From Mycobacterium botniense (lineage in GTDB: Bacteria; Actinomycetota; Actinomycetes; Mycobacteriales; Mycobacteriaceae), in the NCBI RefSeq assembly GCF_010723305.1, contig NZ_BLKW01000004.1, positions 186,001 to 250,000 on the forward strand: DNA of 64,000 nt, given 5' to 3'. The notes below the pieces were generated by a model, which had not been told where the DNA came from, did not search any database, and worked only from the letters and a program-made list of their open reading frames with translations. The position numbers and the translations under genes were made by a program. Positions within the stretch are counted from its first letter, which is position 1. Every line of letters starts with the position of its first letter. Shown piece by piece: positions 1 through 8,519 of this stretch.

Positions 1-1583
1 ATCAGCTTGTCTTCGGGGGTGGCTTCGGCGAGGAAGTCGTCGACACCAGCCTCGTCCGCGATCGCCTTGGCGGTCAGCGGATTGTCACCGGTGATCATCA
101 CCGTGCGAATACCCATGCGACGCATGGCGGCGAACCGGTCGCGCATGCCGCGTTTGACGACGTCTTTGAGATGGATCACGCCGAGCACTTCCGCCTTTTG
201 CCCGTCGGCGTCCGCGCTGACTCGGCCCACGACAAGCGGGGTCCCGCCGGCGGCGCTGATGCCGTCCACGATCCGGCCGAGCGCGGTGGGCACAATACCG
301 CCGTGGCTGCGCACCCACTCGGCGACCGCGTTGGCGGCACCCTTGCGCAGTCGGCGGCCGTCGATGTCGACACCGGACATCCGGGTGGTGGCAGAAAATG
401 CCACCCAGGACGCGTCGGTCAGCTCCCCGGGTTCTCGCGCCCGTATCCCGTAGGTTTCTTTGGCATACACCACCACCGACCGGCCTTCCGGTGTTTCGTC
501 GGCCAGGCTGGCCAGCTGAGCGGTGTCGGCGAGCTCCTCGGGGGTGACCCCGCCGACCGGGATGAACTCCGCCGCCTGCCGGCTGCCGAGCGTGATCGTT
601 CCGGTCTTGTCCAGCAACAAGGTGTTGACATCCCCGGCGGCCTCGACGGCGCGTCCGGACATGGCCAGCACGTTGCGCTGGACCAGCCGGTCCATCCCGG
701 CGATGCCAATAGCCGACAGCAGCGCACCGATCGTGGTGGGAATCAGGCATACCAGCAGCGCTACCAAGACGATCCCGGCGACTCCGTCACCGCCGAGGGC
801 CACCGTATCGGGCACGCCCGGATTGTCGGCCTTGGAGTAGATCGCCAGCGGCTGCAGGGTTGCCACCGCGAACACGAAGATGAGGCTCAACGCCGCCAGC
901 AGGATGTTGAGCGCGATCTCGTTCGGCGTCTTTTGCCGATTGGCGCCCTCGACTAGGGCGATCATCCGGTCCACAAAGCTTTGGCCGGGCTTTTGGGTGA
1001 TCTTGACCACGATACGGTCCGAGAGCACGATCGTCCCGCCGGTCACCGCTGAGCGATCGCCACCGGATTCGCGGATCACCGGCGCCGATTCGCCGGTGAT
1101 AGCCGATTCATCTACCGACGCAATACCTTCCACCACGTCGCCGTCGCCGGGGATGATTTGGCCGGCTTCGACCACGACGATATCGCCTTGCTGCAACAGC
1201 GACGCGGGGACCTGCTCCTCAACACCGGGGGCACCGGGCGACCAATCGCGCAGGCGGCGTGCGATGGTGTCGGCCTTCGCTTTTCGCAGCGTGTCGGCCT
1301 GTGCCTTGCCTCGCCCTTCGGCGACCGCCTCGGCCAGGTTGGCGAACAGCACTGTCAGCCATAACCAGAACACCACGAGCCAGCCAAACCAGCTGGGCTT
1401 GCCCACCGCCAATATGGTCGACCACACCGCGCCGACCTCGACGATGAACATTACCGGGTTGCGCCACAGGGTGCGCGGATCGAGTTTGCGCAGCGCAGCA
1501 GGCAGCGACCGGAACACCATCGCGGGATCGAGCAAACCACCGCGCACCGGCTCAGCTACGGAATCCTGTGTGGTCGCACGCAT
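1..1583 (-). CDS. kdpB: Potassium-transporting P-type ATPase subunit B (3'-truncated by window edge)
   Basis: This is the catalytic, ATP-hydrolysing subunit of the high-affinity Kdp K+ pump in the inner membrane. The minus-strand frame from the ATG at 1583 reads [16 protein letters not shown]. It shows the actuator-loop motif ITGES and the phosphorylation motif LLDKTGTIT, with the phosphorylated Asp at about residue 325. About 527 residues are present of a usual 680-710, so the gene continues past position 1. It starts 1 nt after the kdpA stop, which implies co-translation in one kdpF-A-B(-C) operon; kdpC should lie outside the window. The motifs are seen directly and the function is established for the family. 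Confidence 0.97.
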   Translation of the reverse strand, partial: MRATTQDSVAEPVRGGLLDPAMVFRSLPAALRKLDPRTLWRNPVMFIVEVGAVWSTILAVGKPSWFGWLVVFWLWLTVLFANLAEAVAEGRGKAQADTLRKAKADTIARRLRDWSPGAPGVEEQVPASLLQQGDIVVVEAGQIIPGDGDVVEGIASVDESAITGESAPVIRESGGDRSAVTGGTIVLSDRIVVKITQKPGQSFVDRMIALVEGANRQKTPNEIALNILLAALSLIFVFAVATLQPLAIYSKADNPGVPDTVALGGDGVAGIVLVALLVCLIPTTIGALLSAIGIAGMDRLVQRNVLAMSGRAVEAAGDVNTLLLDKTGTITLGSRQAAEFIPVGGVTPEELADTAQLASLADETPEGRSVVVYAKETYGIRAREPGELTDASWVAFSATTRMSGVDIDGRRLRKGAANAVAEWVRSHGGIVPTALGRIVDGISAAGGTPLVVGRVSADADGQKAEVLGVIHLKDVVKRGMRDRFAAMRRMGIRTVMITGDNPLTAKAIADEAGVDDFLAEATPEDKL

Positions 1584-1584
1584 A

Positions 1585-3255
1585 TCAGTGAACCCCTTCA
1601 GCCAGAGGTCCCAGCGCCAGCGCGGGCAGAAAAGTCAGGGCGACCAGGATAGCGGTGACCGCGACAACCAGGCCCACGAACTGAGGTTTGTGGGTGGGCA
1701 GCGTGCCGAGGGACACCGGCGCCCGGCCCTGACGGGCCAGCGAACCAGCCAGCGCCAGCACCAGGATCATCGGCACGAAGCGGCCCAGCAGCATCGCCAG
1801 GCCCAGGGCGGTGTTATACCACACGGTGTTGCCCGCCAAACCCGCGAACGCTGAGCCGTTGTTGTTCGCCGGGGAGGTGAACGCATAAAGCACTTCGGAC
1901 AAGCCGTGCGGTCCGGTATTGAGCATGGCGGCGCGTTCACCCGGCAGCGCCATCGCGATCGCGGTGCCCAGCAGCACAATTAGCGGGGTGACCAGGAAAT
2001 AGCTTGCTGCGAGCTTGATCTCGCGCGCAGCGATTTTCTTACCGAGGTATTCGGGTGTGCGCCCGACCATTAACCCGGCAACAAATACGGTGATCACTGC
2101 CAAGATGAGCATGCCGTAGAGGCCCGAACCGACACCACCCGGCGCGACCTCGCCCAGCTGCATGTTGAACATGGTCATCAGCCCGCCCAGGCTGGTGTAG
2201 GAGTCGTGAGACGAGTCGACGGCGCCGGTGGACGTCAGCGTGGTCGCATCGGCGAAAACCGCGGAATTGGCAACCCCGAAGCGCTGTTCGACTCCTTCCA
2301 GCGCCGCGCCCGCTGCCGTGGGTACGGTGCCGTGGTGGCGCACCTGAAACAGCGTGATCAGGGTGAGGCTGATGGCGGCCATGACCCCCATCACCGCGAC
2401 GATCGCATATCCCTGTTTGGTGTTGCCCACCATCCGCCCGAAGGTGCGCGGCAGCGAAAAGCCGATCACCAGAATCAGAAAAACCTCCACCCAGTTGGTC
2501 CACGGGGTGGGATTCTCGAACGGGTGCGCGGAGTTGGCGTTGTAAAATCCGCCGCCGTTAGTGCCGAGCTCTTTGATCACCTCCTGACTGGCCACCGGTC
2601 CACCGGTGATTATCTGGCGAGAACCCGCCAGCGTGTGGACAACCTGGTCGTTCAGGTGGAAGTTCTGGACGACGCCGCCGGCGATCAAAACGACCGCGCC
2701 TAGGCACGCGATAGGCAACAGGATGCGCAGCGTGCCGCGCACCAGATCCACCCAGAAGTTGCCGAGTTCGATGCTGTGTTGCCGGGCGAAACCGCGTACG
2801 AAGGCGACAGCAACCGCCATACCGACCGCGGCGGACGCGAAGTTCTGCACCGCCAGGCCGGCCATCTGCACCAGATAGCCCTGTGTGGATTCCCCGGCGT
2901 AGTTCTGCCAATTGGTGTTCGTCACGAAGCTGACGGCGGTGTTCCAGGCCAACGCCGCAGTCATCGGTGTCGCCGGATGATGCAAGTGCAGCGGGAGCCA
3001 CTGCTGCACAAGCTGCATAGTGAACAAGAACACGATGCCGACCGCGGAAAACGCCAAAACGCTCCGGGCATAGGCAGTCCAGGTCTGCTCAGAGCTTGGG
3101 TTGGCGCCGATCAGTCTGTAGATGAGAATCTCTGTGCGCGAGTGCTTTTGGGAACTATAGACACGGTACATGTAATCGCCCAGCGGTACATGCACAACGG
3201 CTAGCGCCACCGCAAGCACCGCAAAAAACACAAATTGGGCTGCTGTGCTACTCAC
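1585..3255 (-). CDS. kdpA: Potassium-transporting ATPase subunit A
   Basis: KdpA is the K+-binding, channel-like subunit of the KdpFABC complex, related to the SKT transporter superfamily. The 556-residue length matches the family (about 557). The protein is almost entirely hydrophobic helices. Selectivity-filter-like stretches include [11 protein letters not shown] near residue 110 and [20 protein letters not shown] near residue 230, both hallmarks of KdpA. It starts at a GTG (3255) whose first base is also the last base of the kdpF stop codon, so the two are translationally coupled. The TGA at 1585-1587 is followed after 1 nt by kdpB. Confidence 0.97.
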   Translation of the reverse strand: MSSTAAQFVFFAVLAVALAVVHVPLGDYMYRVYSSQKHSRTEILIYRLIGANPSSEQTWTAYARSVLAFSAVGIVFLFTMQLVQQWLPLHLHHPATPMTAALAWNTAVSFVTNTNWQNYAGESTQGYLVQMAGLAVQNFASAAVGMAVAVAFVRGFARQHSIELGNFWVDLVRGTLRILLPIACLGAVVLIAGGVVQNFHLNDQVVHTLAGSRQIITGGPVASQEVIKELGTNGGGFYNANSAHPFENPTPWTNWVEVFLILVIGFSLPRTFGRMVGNTKQGYAIVAVMGVMAAISLTLITLFQVRHHGTVPTAAGAALEGVEQRFGVANSAVFADATTLTSTGAVDSSHDSYTSLGGLMTMFNMQLGEVAPGGVGSGLYGMLILAVITVFVAGLMVGRTPEYLGKKIAAREIKLAASYFLVTPLIVLLGTAIAMALPGERAAMLNTGPHGLSEVLYAFTSPANNNGSAFAGLAGNTVWYNTALGLAMLLGRFVPMILVLALAGSLARQGRAPVSLGTLPTHKPQFVGLVVAVTAILVALTFLPALALGPLAEGVH

Positions 3256-3344
3256 TAGAACTTTTCCGCTGCCAGTAACGCGGCCACAAGCAGCAGGGTA
3301 ACCAGAACGGCCAGCGCCAGCCCGATCGCATTAACGATAGTCAC
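3255..3344 (-). CDS. kdpF: KdpF small membrane subunit (29 aa)
   Basis: This very short membrane peptide stabilises the Kdp complex in species where it has been studied. The frame starts at GTG 3344 and reads [20 protein letters not shown], then ends AALLAAEKF. It is one hydrophobic helix with the C-terminal EKF ending typical of mycobacterial KdpF. Its TAG stop overlaps the kdpA GTG by one base. Its own GTG overlaps the stop of an upstream 27-residue ORF. A GGAGAGG sits just upstream of the start. Recognition rests on length, position and the C-terminal signature. Confidence 0.9.
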   Translation of the reverse strand: MTIVNAIGLALAVLVTLLLVAALLAAEKF

Positions 3345-3424
3345 AGCCTCTCCATCAACTTCAAGCTGACGTGGAGCAGCGCAAACACCATCATCGTCAA
3401 CAGCAGATACGCCATCACCGACAT
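3341..3424 (-). CDS. Unnamed 27-residue membrane microprotein heading the kdp operon
   Basis: The ORF starts at ATG 3424 and reads MSVMAYLLLTMMVFALLHVS, then LKLMERL and TGA. A clean Shine-Dalgarno GGAGG lies about 7 nt upstream of the ATG. The TGA (3341-3343) overlaps the kdpF GTG start (3342-3344), so translation is likely coupled. The peptide is a single hydrophobic helix followed by a short basic/amphipathic tail. I do not recognise it as a named Kdp subunit. It could be an accessory Kdp microprotein or a leader peptide whose translation drives kdpF. Ribosome binding site, coupling and hydrophobic design all support it being real; its function is inference. Confidence 0.7.
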   Translation of the reverse strand: MSVMAYLLLTMMVFALLHVSLKLMERL

Positions 3425-3596
3425 ATCTAGCCTCCGTTCACGACCGGTCGACCCTCGCAAGACGTACAGACACCGTCAGCACGACCTTGGCGAGCTGCAC
3501 TGCAACGACATTAAGTCGGAAGGGGAGCCGGTGGGAGCTTCGTTGACGTTTTCTTTACGGGTCGAGCTGCCGCTTTTATGGGGATTCTCTGGCTAA

Positions 3597-3610
3597 CCCC
3601 GTGATCGGGG
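3597..3610. terminator. Short hairpin after trcS
   Basis: Arms CCCCG and CGGGG are separated by TGAT, 10 nt downstream of the trcS stop codon in the minus-strand direction. There is no U-tract, so it may only attenuate read-through from trcRS into the kdp leader. The stem is weak (5 bp). Confidence 0.3.
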
Positions 3611-3619
3611 CAGAAAGCC

Positions 3620-5116
3620 TCAGCGTTGCTGCTCGATCATGGGCAGCCGGACGCGGAAAACAGTCTGCCCCTCATCACTCTCGGCTGTTACGCACCCATT
3701 GTGTGCTTTCACGATTGACGCCACGATGGCCAGTCCCAAGCCGTTGCCCGAACTGTCGGATCGAGACGTGTCCGCACGCACGAATCGCTCGAAGAGGTGC
3801 GGAAGCAGGTCGGGGTCGATGCCGGGCCCGTCGTCGGCCACTGTCAATTCGGCGTAGGGCGGGTCAGTGCCATTCCGGTGGCGAGCGATCGCCGTAGTCA
3901 CCGTGACGCCGGCCGGAGTATGCACCCGCGCATTGCTCAGCAAGTTGGTGACGAGTTGGTACAGTCGGTCCCGGTCCCCCCGTACCCACACGGGATCGAC
4001 CGGTAAACTTTTGATCCAGCGATGTGTAGGCGCCGCGACCGCTGCGTCATTCACGGCGTGCAGGACCAGATCAGTCAGGTCGACATCGTCGGATTGCAGG
4101 TCTTCGCCTTCGCCCAGGCGTGACAACAGCAGCAGCTCCTCGACCAGCGATGTCATGCGCCGCGCTTCCGATTCGATGCGGGCCAGCGCGTATTCGGTGG
4201 TCGGCGGCAGCGCAGCGCTGTCTTGTCGGGTCAGCTCGGCGTAGCCTTGAATCGCGGCCAAAGGGGTGCGCAGCTCGTGGCTGGCGTCAGTGATGAACTG
4301 CCGCATCCGCCGGTCGGATTCGGCGCGATGCGCCAGTGCGCTGTCCACGTTGTCCAACAGCCGATTCAACGTATTACCAACGATTCCGACTTCGGTGTCT
4401 GGATCGGTGTCCTGCGGCCGCACTCGGGCGGTGATCCGATGGTCGCCACCGGTCAGGGGCATGCTGGCGACCTCCGTTGCTGTCGCAGCAACACGACGCA
4501 GCGGGCGCAGCGCATAGCGAACCACCGAAATTGTGAGCGCTGCCGTAATCAGCAATGCAGCCACGAAAAGTGCTGTAGCGCTGACTATTCTACGTGACAC
4601 GGTTCGGTTTGCGAGTTCCAGCGACACGCCAACCACAAGGCGGTCGTCATGGACGGCGCGGCTGGCGACGCGGTACGGGCCCAGGCTGCCCAGTTCCTCG
4701 GTGCGGGGCGGACCGTCGTGCCAGGGTTGCGCTTGCAGAGCGCGAACCGCATCGTCGGGAGCGGGCTTCGGCTCATCTTGGGAGAAGACCGCCGACGCGA
4801 TCACCACACCGTTGTGCAGCACCGCGATGACGTTGCCCTCGTTCTGACCGGTAAATCCCAGCAGTGCCTGCCGAAGGCTCAGTGCGCCGGTGCGTGCCGC
4901 CGGGCTTTCACGGAATCTGGCGTACGAGCGGTCCAGCGCAGCCAGCGATTCGGAAACCTCCGCGTCGCTCATCGCGGTGACATACTCGCGCAAGCTTACC
5001 ACGGATACCACACACATCGCCGCCAACACCACGCTGACGACAGCTAACACGCCCAGCAACAACTGTCGGCGCAAAGTTTTCGGTCGCCAGCATACCGGGG
5101 TGCCTGCGCGTGTCAT
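3620..5116 (-). CDS. trcS: TrcS sensor histidine kinase
   Basis: Membrane sensor kinase of the TrcRS two-component system, which autophosphorylates on His and passes the phosphate to TrcR. Layout of the 498 residues: cytoplasmic N-tail, a membrane helix at about 15-40, an extracytoplasmic sensor region to about 185, a second helix at about 190-210, a HAMP linker, then the HisKA H-box SHELRTPLAAIQGY with His at about 280. The ATPase domain follows, with N-box NLLSNARVHTP, G1 DDGPGI and G2 GNGLGLAI. The ATG overlaps the trcR TGA in an ATGA junction, so the two are coupled. In M. tuberculosis the same pair sits beside kdp, which supports the orthology. Confidence 0.92.
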   Translation of the reverse strand: MTRAGTPVCWRPKTLRRQLLLGVLAVVSVVLAAMCVVSVVSLREYVTAMSDAEVSESLAALDRSYARFRESPAARTGALSLRQALLGFTGQNEGNVIAVLHNGVVIASAVFSQDEPKPAPDDAVRALQAQPWHDGPPRTEELGSLGPYRVASRAVHDDRLVVGVSLELANRTVSRRIVSATALFVAALLITAALTISVVRYALRPLRRVAATATEVASMPLTGGDHRITARVRPQDTDPDTEVGIVGNTLNRLLDNVDSALAHRAESDRRMRQFITDASHELRTPLAAIQGYAELTRQDSAALPPTTEYALARIESEARRMTSLVEELLLLSRLGEGEDLQSDDVDLTDLVLHAVNDAAVAAPTHRWIKSLPVDPVWVRGDRDRLYQLVTNLLSNARVHTPAGVTVTTAIARHRNGTDPPYAELTVADDGPGIDPDLLPHLFERFVRADTSRSDSSGNGLGLAIVASIVKAHNGCVTAESDEGQTVFRVRLPMIEQQR

Positions 5117-5886
5117 TCCGCCGGTCGTATCATGTACCCGACGCCGCGCACCGTGTGGATCATTGGCGCCCAGTCGGCGTCAATCTTCTTGCGCAGATAC
5201 GAGATGTAAAGATCGACAATGCTGGTACGTCCGGCAAAATCGTAGTTCCACACTCGGTCCAGGATCTCGGCGCGGCTCAGCGCCCGGCGCGGATGCCGCA
5301 TCAGGAAGCGCAGAAGTTCGAACTCGGTTGCGGTGAGCGACACGCGCCTACCAGCGCGCCTGACTTCCCGGCTCGCGCTATCCAACGTGAGGTCGCCGAC
5401 TTTGAGGGTCTCGTCGGCGGGTGGGGCCAGATGACCGGAACGGCGCAGCAATCCGCGCAGCCGGGCCACGAGTTCTTCCAGGCTGAACGGCTTGGTCATG
5501 TAATCGTCGGCACCTGCGGTTAGGCCGGTGACCCGGTCCAACACCGAATCACGGGCGGTGAGGAACAGAGTGGGTGTGTAGGAGTCGGATTCACGAACGC
5601 GGTCCAGGATCTCCAGTCCGTCCAGATCCGGGAGCATGATGTCAAGGACGAGCACATCGGGGCCGGTCTCGTCGAATTTGGCGAGGGCTTGCCGCCCGTT
5701 GTGGGCGACGTCGACAGCCCAACCCTCGTAGCGCAGGGCCATCGTAACCAGGCTGGTCAGTGCTGGCTCGTCGTCGACCAGCAAGACCCGTATCGGCGAA
5801 CCATCGGGACGGCTGATGCGGGGCAACTGGCCGAGGATGGCCGGACGCGGGCGCTGATCACGTGCATATCCCGACGTTGCGGTCAT
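5113..5886 (-). CDS. trcR: TrcR response regulator (OmpR/PhoB family)
   Basis: DNA-binding response regulator. The receiver domain begins VLLVDDEPALTSLV, with the phospho-acceptor Asp in VLVLDIMLPD at about residue 82 and the switch Lys in DDYMTKPFSLEEL. The C-terminal winged helix includes SRAEILDRVWNYDF and ends HTVRGVGYMIRPAE. The 5886 start (MTATSGYARDQRP) gives 257 residues, the M. tuberculosis TrcR length as I recall it. An upstream ATG at 5910 adds eight residues but has no ribosome binding site. M. tuberculosis TrcR binds AT-rich DNA in its own promoter and represses Rv1057; a counterpart of Rv1057 lies at 15.4-16.6 kb here. Confidence 0.93.
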   Translation of the reverse strand: MTATSGYARDQRPRPAILGQLPRISRPDGSPIRVLLVDDEPALTSLVTMALRYEGWAVDVAHNGRQALAKFDETGPDVLVLDIMLPDLDGLEILDRVRESDSYTPTLFLTARDSVLDRVTGLTAGADDYMTKPFSLEELVARLRGLLRRSGHLAPPADETLKVGDLTLDSASREVRRAGRRVSLTATEFELLRFLMRHPRRALSRAEILDRVWNYDFAGRTSIVDLYISYLRKKIDADWAPMIHTVRGVGYMIRPAE

Positions 5887-6376
5887 GTTCCTACATTCTC
5901 CCGAGTGCATATCTGGTTGTCACGGGTTTCATAGCGTTTTCAAATGTTGCTCCTGCTGGTGGCGCATGCGTCCAGTGCCAGATATGCGGTTTCTATGCGT
6001 CACGCCGGAATCCTTGGCAGAGATCAGAACGAAAAATAGTGTGAGTCAGTGTAATTGCTGAGAATTACCAGTCCGCAATCGTTTCGTTGACAAGCTGATA
6101 GCTTGTGCACGAACAACATTCGTCTACTTCGATCACAGGGAAAACGCAGTAGCGATGAGTTCGATATTTCGGTGGCAGGCCAGCGGTGGCGACAAGCAGT
6201 GATGCGTAAAAGACCTGAGAGCCAATGCTATTCGTGACATTTTTGCTGCCCTCGGGTCCGGGAATGCAACGAGTTGTCAGCGGCCCGGCAGGGAATCGGG
6301 TTTGCGACGTGCGTCACAGATGCGGCCACCGGACCGCTTAAGCGATCACGGCGACTGAAACAGGAGGTCAAGAGAA
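5887..6376. promoter_or_regulatory. Divergent trcR/PPE intergenic region with two AT-rich inverted repeats
   Basis: This 490-nt gene-free stretch separates trcR (minus) from a PPE gene (plus) and must hold both promoters. Two perfect short inverted repeats stand out. GTAATT-gctgag-AATTAC is at 6051-6068. ACAAGCT-gat-AGCTTGT is at 6090-6106 and overlaps a TTGACA hexamer at 6087-6092. They suit dimeric regulator binding. TrcR is known to bind AT-rich sites, so 6051-6068 is a candidate autoregulatory site. No convincing ORF is present. Confidence 0.45.
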
Positions 6377-7708
6377 ATGGATTTCGGTGCATTACCTCCG
6401 GAGATCAACTCTGCGCGGATGTACGCCGGCCCGGGTGTGGAGCCGATGCTGGCAGCCGCGGCGGCCTGGGACGACCTCGCCGCCGGCCTGTACTCGGCGG
6501 CGGTCTCGTCCCGGTCGGTGATTACCGCACTGGTGGACAGGACCTGGCAGGGCGCGGCGGCGTCGACGATGGCCGCTGCGGCGGCGCCCTATGTGAGCTG
6601 GATAACCGCCACCGCCGCCCACTGCGAGCAGGTGGCGAATCACGCCAGGGCGGCCGCAAGTGCTTTCGAGACGGCTTTCGCCATGACTGTGCCGCCGCCG
6701 GTGGTCGCGGCCAACCGCGCGCAGCTGACGGCATTGGTGGCGACAAACATTCTGGGGCAGAATGCCCCGGCAATCGCGGTCACCGAGGCGCAATACGGCG
6801 AAATGTGGGCCCAAGACGCCGCCGCTATGTACGGGTATGCCAGCAACTCGGCAGCAGCCGCGACATTGCCACCGTTCACTTCGCCGCAGCCCGCTGCTCA
6901 CCGCAGTGGGTTGGCCGGACAGGCCGTCGCCGTGGCTGGAGCCGCCGGTGCCGCGACTGGCACTCGCACGCACACGGCAATCCCGGCTGTATCCGCGATA
7001 CCCCGGGCCCTGCAGGGACTGTCGTCTCCCGCTGCGCCTACTGCGGGACTATCGCAGTCGCTGGTGTCGTCGGGGGCTTCCTGCGCCGGATATGCACCGG
7101 CCGGCGTACTACCGGGGCTCACCGGGGCATCGGGTAAAAGCGCCCTCAAAAGCGCCGGGAAGGGCGCCGCTGCGGGTGCGGCCTTGTCATCACCGCTGGC
7201 GGCCGCGTCCAGTGGGCAGTCGATCGGCCTGGCCGAGGACACCGCGGGCTTCGGCATGGATGCGGCAGGCTTCGCCGGACTCGACGGGGGCGGTGTCGGT
7301 CTGGACACGATCGGTGTCGGGCTTGAGTTGTTGGGCGCCGACGAGCTGACCGAATCCGGTGGGCTGGGGCCGCTGGGAGTCGTGCCGCCGGGGGTAGGCG
7401 GGGGAGTCGGGTTAGCACCCTTGGGTGGCTTGGGTGCTGCCGCGGCGCACATGGGGCAGGCAGGTTCGCTGGGCATCATGTCAGTGCCGCAGGGCTGGGG
7501 CGAACTGCTTTCGGCAGCGACGATGGGCCCGGCGAGCGCGATGCCCTTACCGCCCGGTGGTCTCGGGGCCGTCTCCGCGGCAGCGGCAGGCAAGTCGAGC
7601 ATTCCCACCATGTCGATACCGGGTCTGGCCGGCCGTGAGGTCGTTGGGGGCGTTCCTCAAATCGGGTTTCGTCCCAGAGTGATCGGCCATTCGGTGTCCA
7701 CCGGGTAA
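6377..7708 (+). CDS. PPE family protein, SVP-like subgroup
   Basis: A 443-residue PPE protein, probably exported by a type VII (ESX) system with a PE partner. The N-terminal PPE domain (about 1-175) begins [20 protein letters not shown] and has the WQG turn ([10 protein letters not shown]) and the helical [15 protein letters not shown] segment. A Gly/Ala/Ser-rich linker follows, then IMSVPQGW near residue 370, the GxxSVPxxW signature of the PPE-SVP group. The C-terminus ([12 protein letters not shown]) is a diverged form of the RYGFKPTVM ending seen in the other PPEs here. GGAGG lies 9 nt upstream of the ATG. No PE gene is adjacent on this strand. I recall an insertion sequence at this spot in M. 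tuberculosis, so the gene is a species-specific insertion or retention. Confidence 0.9.
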   Translation: MDFGALPPEINSARMYAGPGVEPMLAAAAAWDDLAAGLYSAAVSSRSVITALVDRTWQGAAASTMAAAAAPYVSWITATAAHCEQVANHARAAASAFETAFAMTVPPPVVAANRAQLTALVATNILGQNAPAIAVTEAQYGEMWAQDAAAMYGYASNSAAAATLPPFTSPQPAAHRSGLAGQAVAVAGAAGAATGTRTHTAIPAVSAIPRALQGLSSPAAPTAGLSQSLVSSGASCAGYAPAGVLPGLTGASGKSALKSAGKGAAAGAALSSPLAAASSGQSIGLAEDTAGFGMDAAGFAGLDGGGVGLDTIGVGLELLGADELTESGGLGPLGVVPPGVGGGVGLAPLGGLGAAAAHMGQAGSLGIMSVPQGWGELLSAATMGPASAMPLPPGGLGAVSAAAAGKSSIPTMSIPGLAGREVVGGVPQIGFRPRVIGHSVSTG

Positions 7709-7727
7709 CGAGTTCTAGTGATCAGCA

Positions 7728-7772
7728 CACACACCATGGCCGCACCCCGTCGGGGTGCGGCCATGGTGTGTG
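7728..7772. terminator. Very strong bidirectional hairpin between convergent PPE and esxI
   Basis: A perfect 22-bp inverted repeat (arms 7728-7749 and 7751-7772) has only one unpaired base at the centre. It lies 19 nt after the PPE stop and 6 nt after the esxI stop in the other direction. There is no U-tract, as is common for mycobacterial terminators. It would fold in either transcript and probably ends both. Confidence 0.8.
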
Positions 7773-7778
7773 GCTTGG

Positions 7779-8063
7779 TCAGGCCCAGCTGGAGCCGACG
7801 GCGGCGTCGGTGTCGGCCATATTGGAGCCGGCGGTCTGCACCTTGGCACCATGGGCATTGGCCTGCTCGTAGATCACCTGAAAGTTGCGACCCAACTCGG
7901 TGATGAACTGCTGGCAAGCCGCCGAACCGGCACCACCCCAAAAATCCCCAGCCGCAAGCACATCACGCACAATCGCCTGATGCTCAGCCTCCAACGCCAT
8001 CGCCTGAGCACGAATCGTGGCGCCATGCGCATCCACATCACCAAACTGATAATTAATCGTCAT
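7779..8063 (-). CDS. esxI: WXG100 protein of the EsxI/EsxN (Mtb9.9) family
   Basis: A 94-residue secreted WXG100 protein, partner of the EsxJ-like protein encoded just upstream; the pair forms a helical-hairpin heterodimer exported by an ESX system (ESX-5 for this subfamily). It begins MTINYQFGDVDAHGATIRAQ, has the turn motif FWGGAGS and ends TDAAVGSSWA, all hallmarks of the Mtb9.9 group (EsxI/L/N/O/V). A GAGGAG lies upstream of the ATG, and the gap to esxJ is 19 nt. The symbol follows synteny with M. tuberculosis Rv1037c; by sequence alone EsxN fits equally well. Confidence 0.93.
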   Translation of the reverse strand: MTINYQFGDVDAHGATIRAQAMALEAEHQAIVRDVLAAGDFWGGAGSAACQQFITELGRNFQVIYEQANAHGAKVQTAGSNMADTDAAVGSSWA

Positions 8064-8082
8064 AACCCAAAACTCCTCTGCC

Positions 8083-8379
8083 CTAGCTGCTCAACAACTG
8101 CTGAGAGGCCTGCTCCTGAGCCTCATAATTATTCGCGTCACGAATCAGCCCATCACGCACCCCATGCAACATATTCACAATGTTGCGAAACGCCTGATGC
8201 ATCTGACCCATCGTGTCATACGACGTCATCTGCGCGGTCCCGCTCCACCCGGCACCGGCAATATTCTGCGACGACGCCCACATCTTGCGGGCCTCATCCT
8301 CCACCGTCTGAGCGTGCACATCAAAACGCCCAGCCATCGCCCGCATCTGATGCGGATCCGTCATAAAACGCGCAGGCAC
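8083..8379 (-). CDS. esxJ: WXG100 protein of the EsxJ (QILSS) family
   Basis: The 98-residue partner of the EsxI-like protein. It contains [17 protein letters not shown], the WXG turn GAGWSGTAQ, and the C-terminal [14 protein letters not shown]. That tail includes the YxxxE type VII export signal and a QLLSS variant of the family QILSS ending. The GTG at 8379 is preferred because AGGAG lies 8 nt upstream and the length then equals EsxJ (98). The upstream GTG at 8388 overlaps that ribosome binding site. Order and strand match M. tuberculosis Rv1038c-Rv1037c. Confidence 0.92.
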   Translation of the reverse strand: MPARFMTDPHQMRAMAGRFDVHAQTVEDEARKMWASSQNIAGAGWSGTAQMTSYDTMGQMHQAFRNIVNMLHGVRDGLIRDANNYEAQEQASQQLLSS

Positions 8380-8519
8380 CCTACTCACTCCTTTACTTGT
8401 TCGGGGTTGGCGAGCGGCTACTGTGATACCGGGACACTACGACACGATGGTAAACGGTTGGCGTCTAAGAGGTGGCGTAATTTCTTTTTTCAGTGTGTTT
8501 CCGTGCGCGGTCCTGGCTG

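Noticed and set aside
6274..7137. Plus-strand ORF of 287 residues overlapping the PPE gene start
   Set aside because: Arg/Gly-rich out-of-frame shadow; the PPE frame has a ribosome binding site and clear domains.
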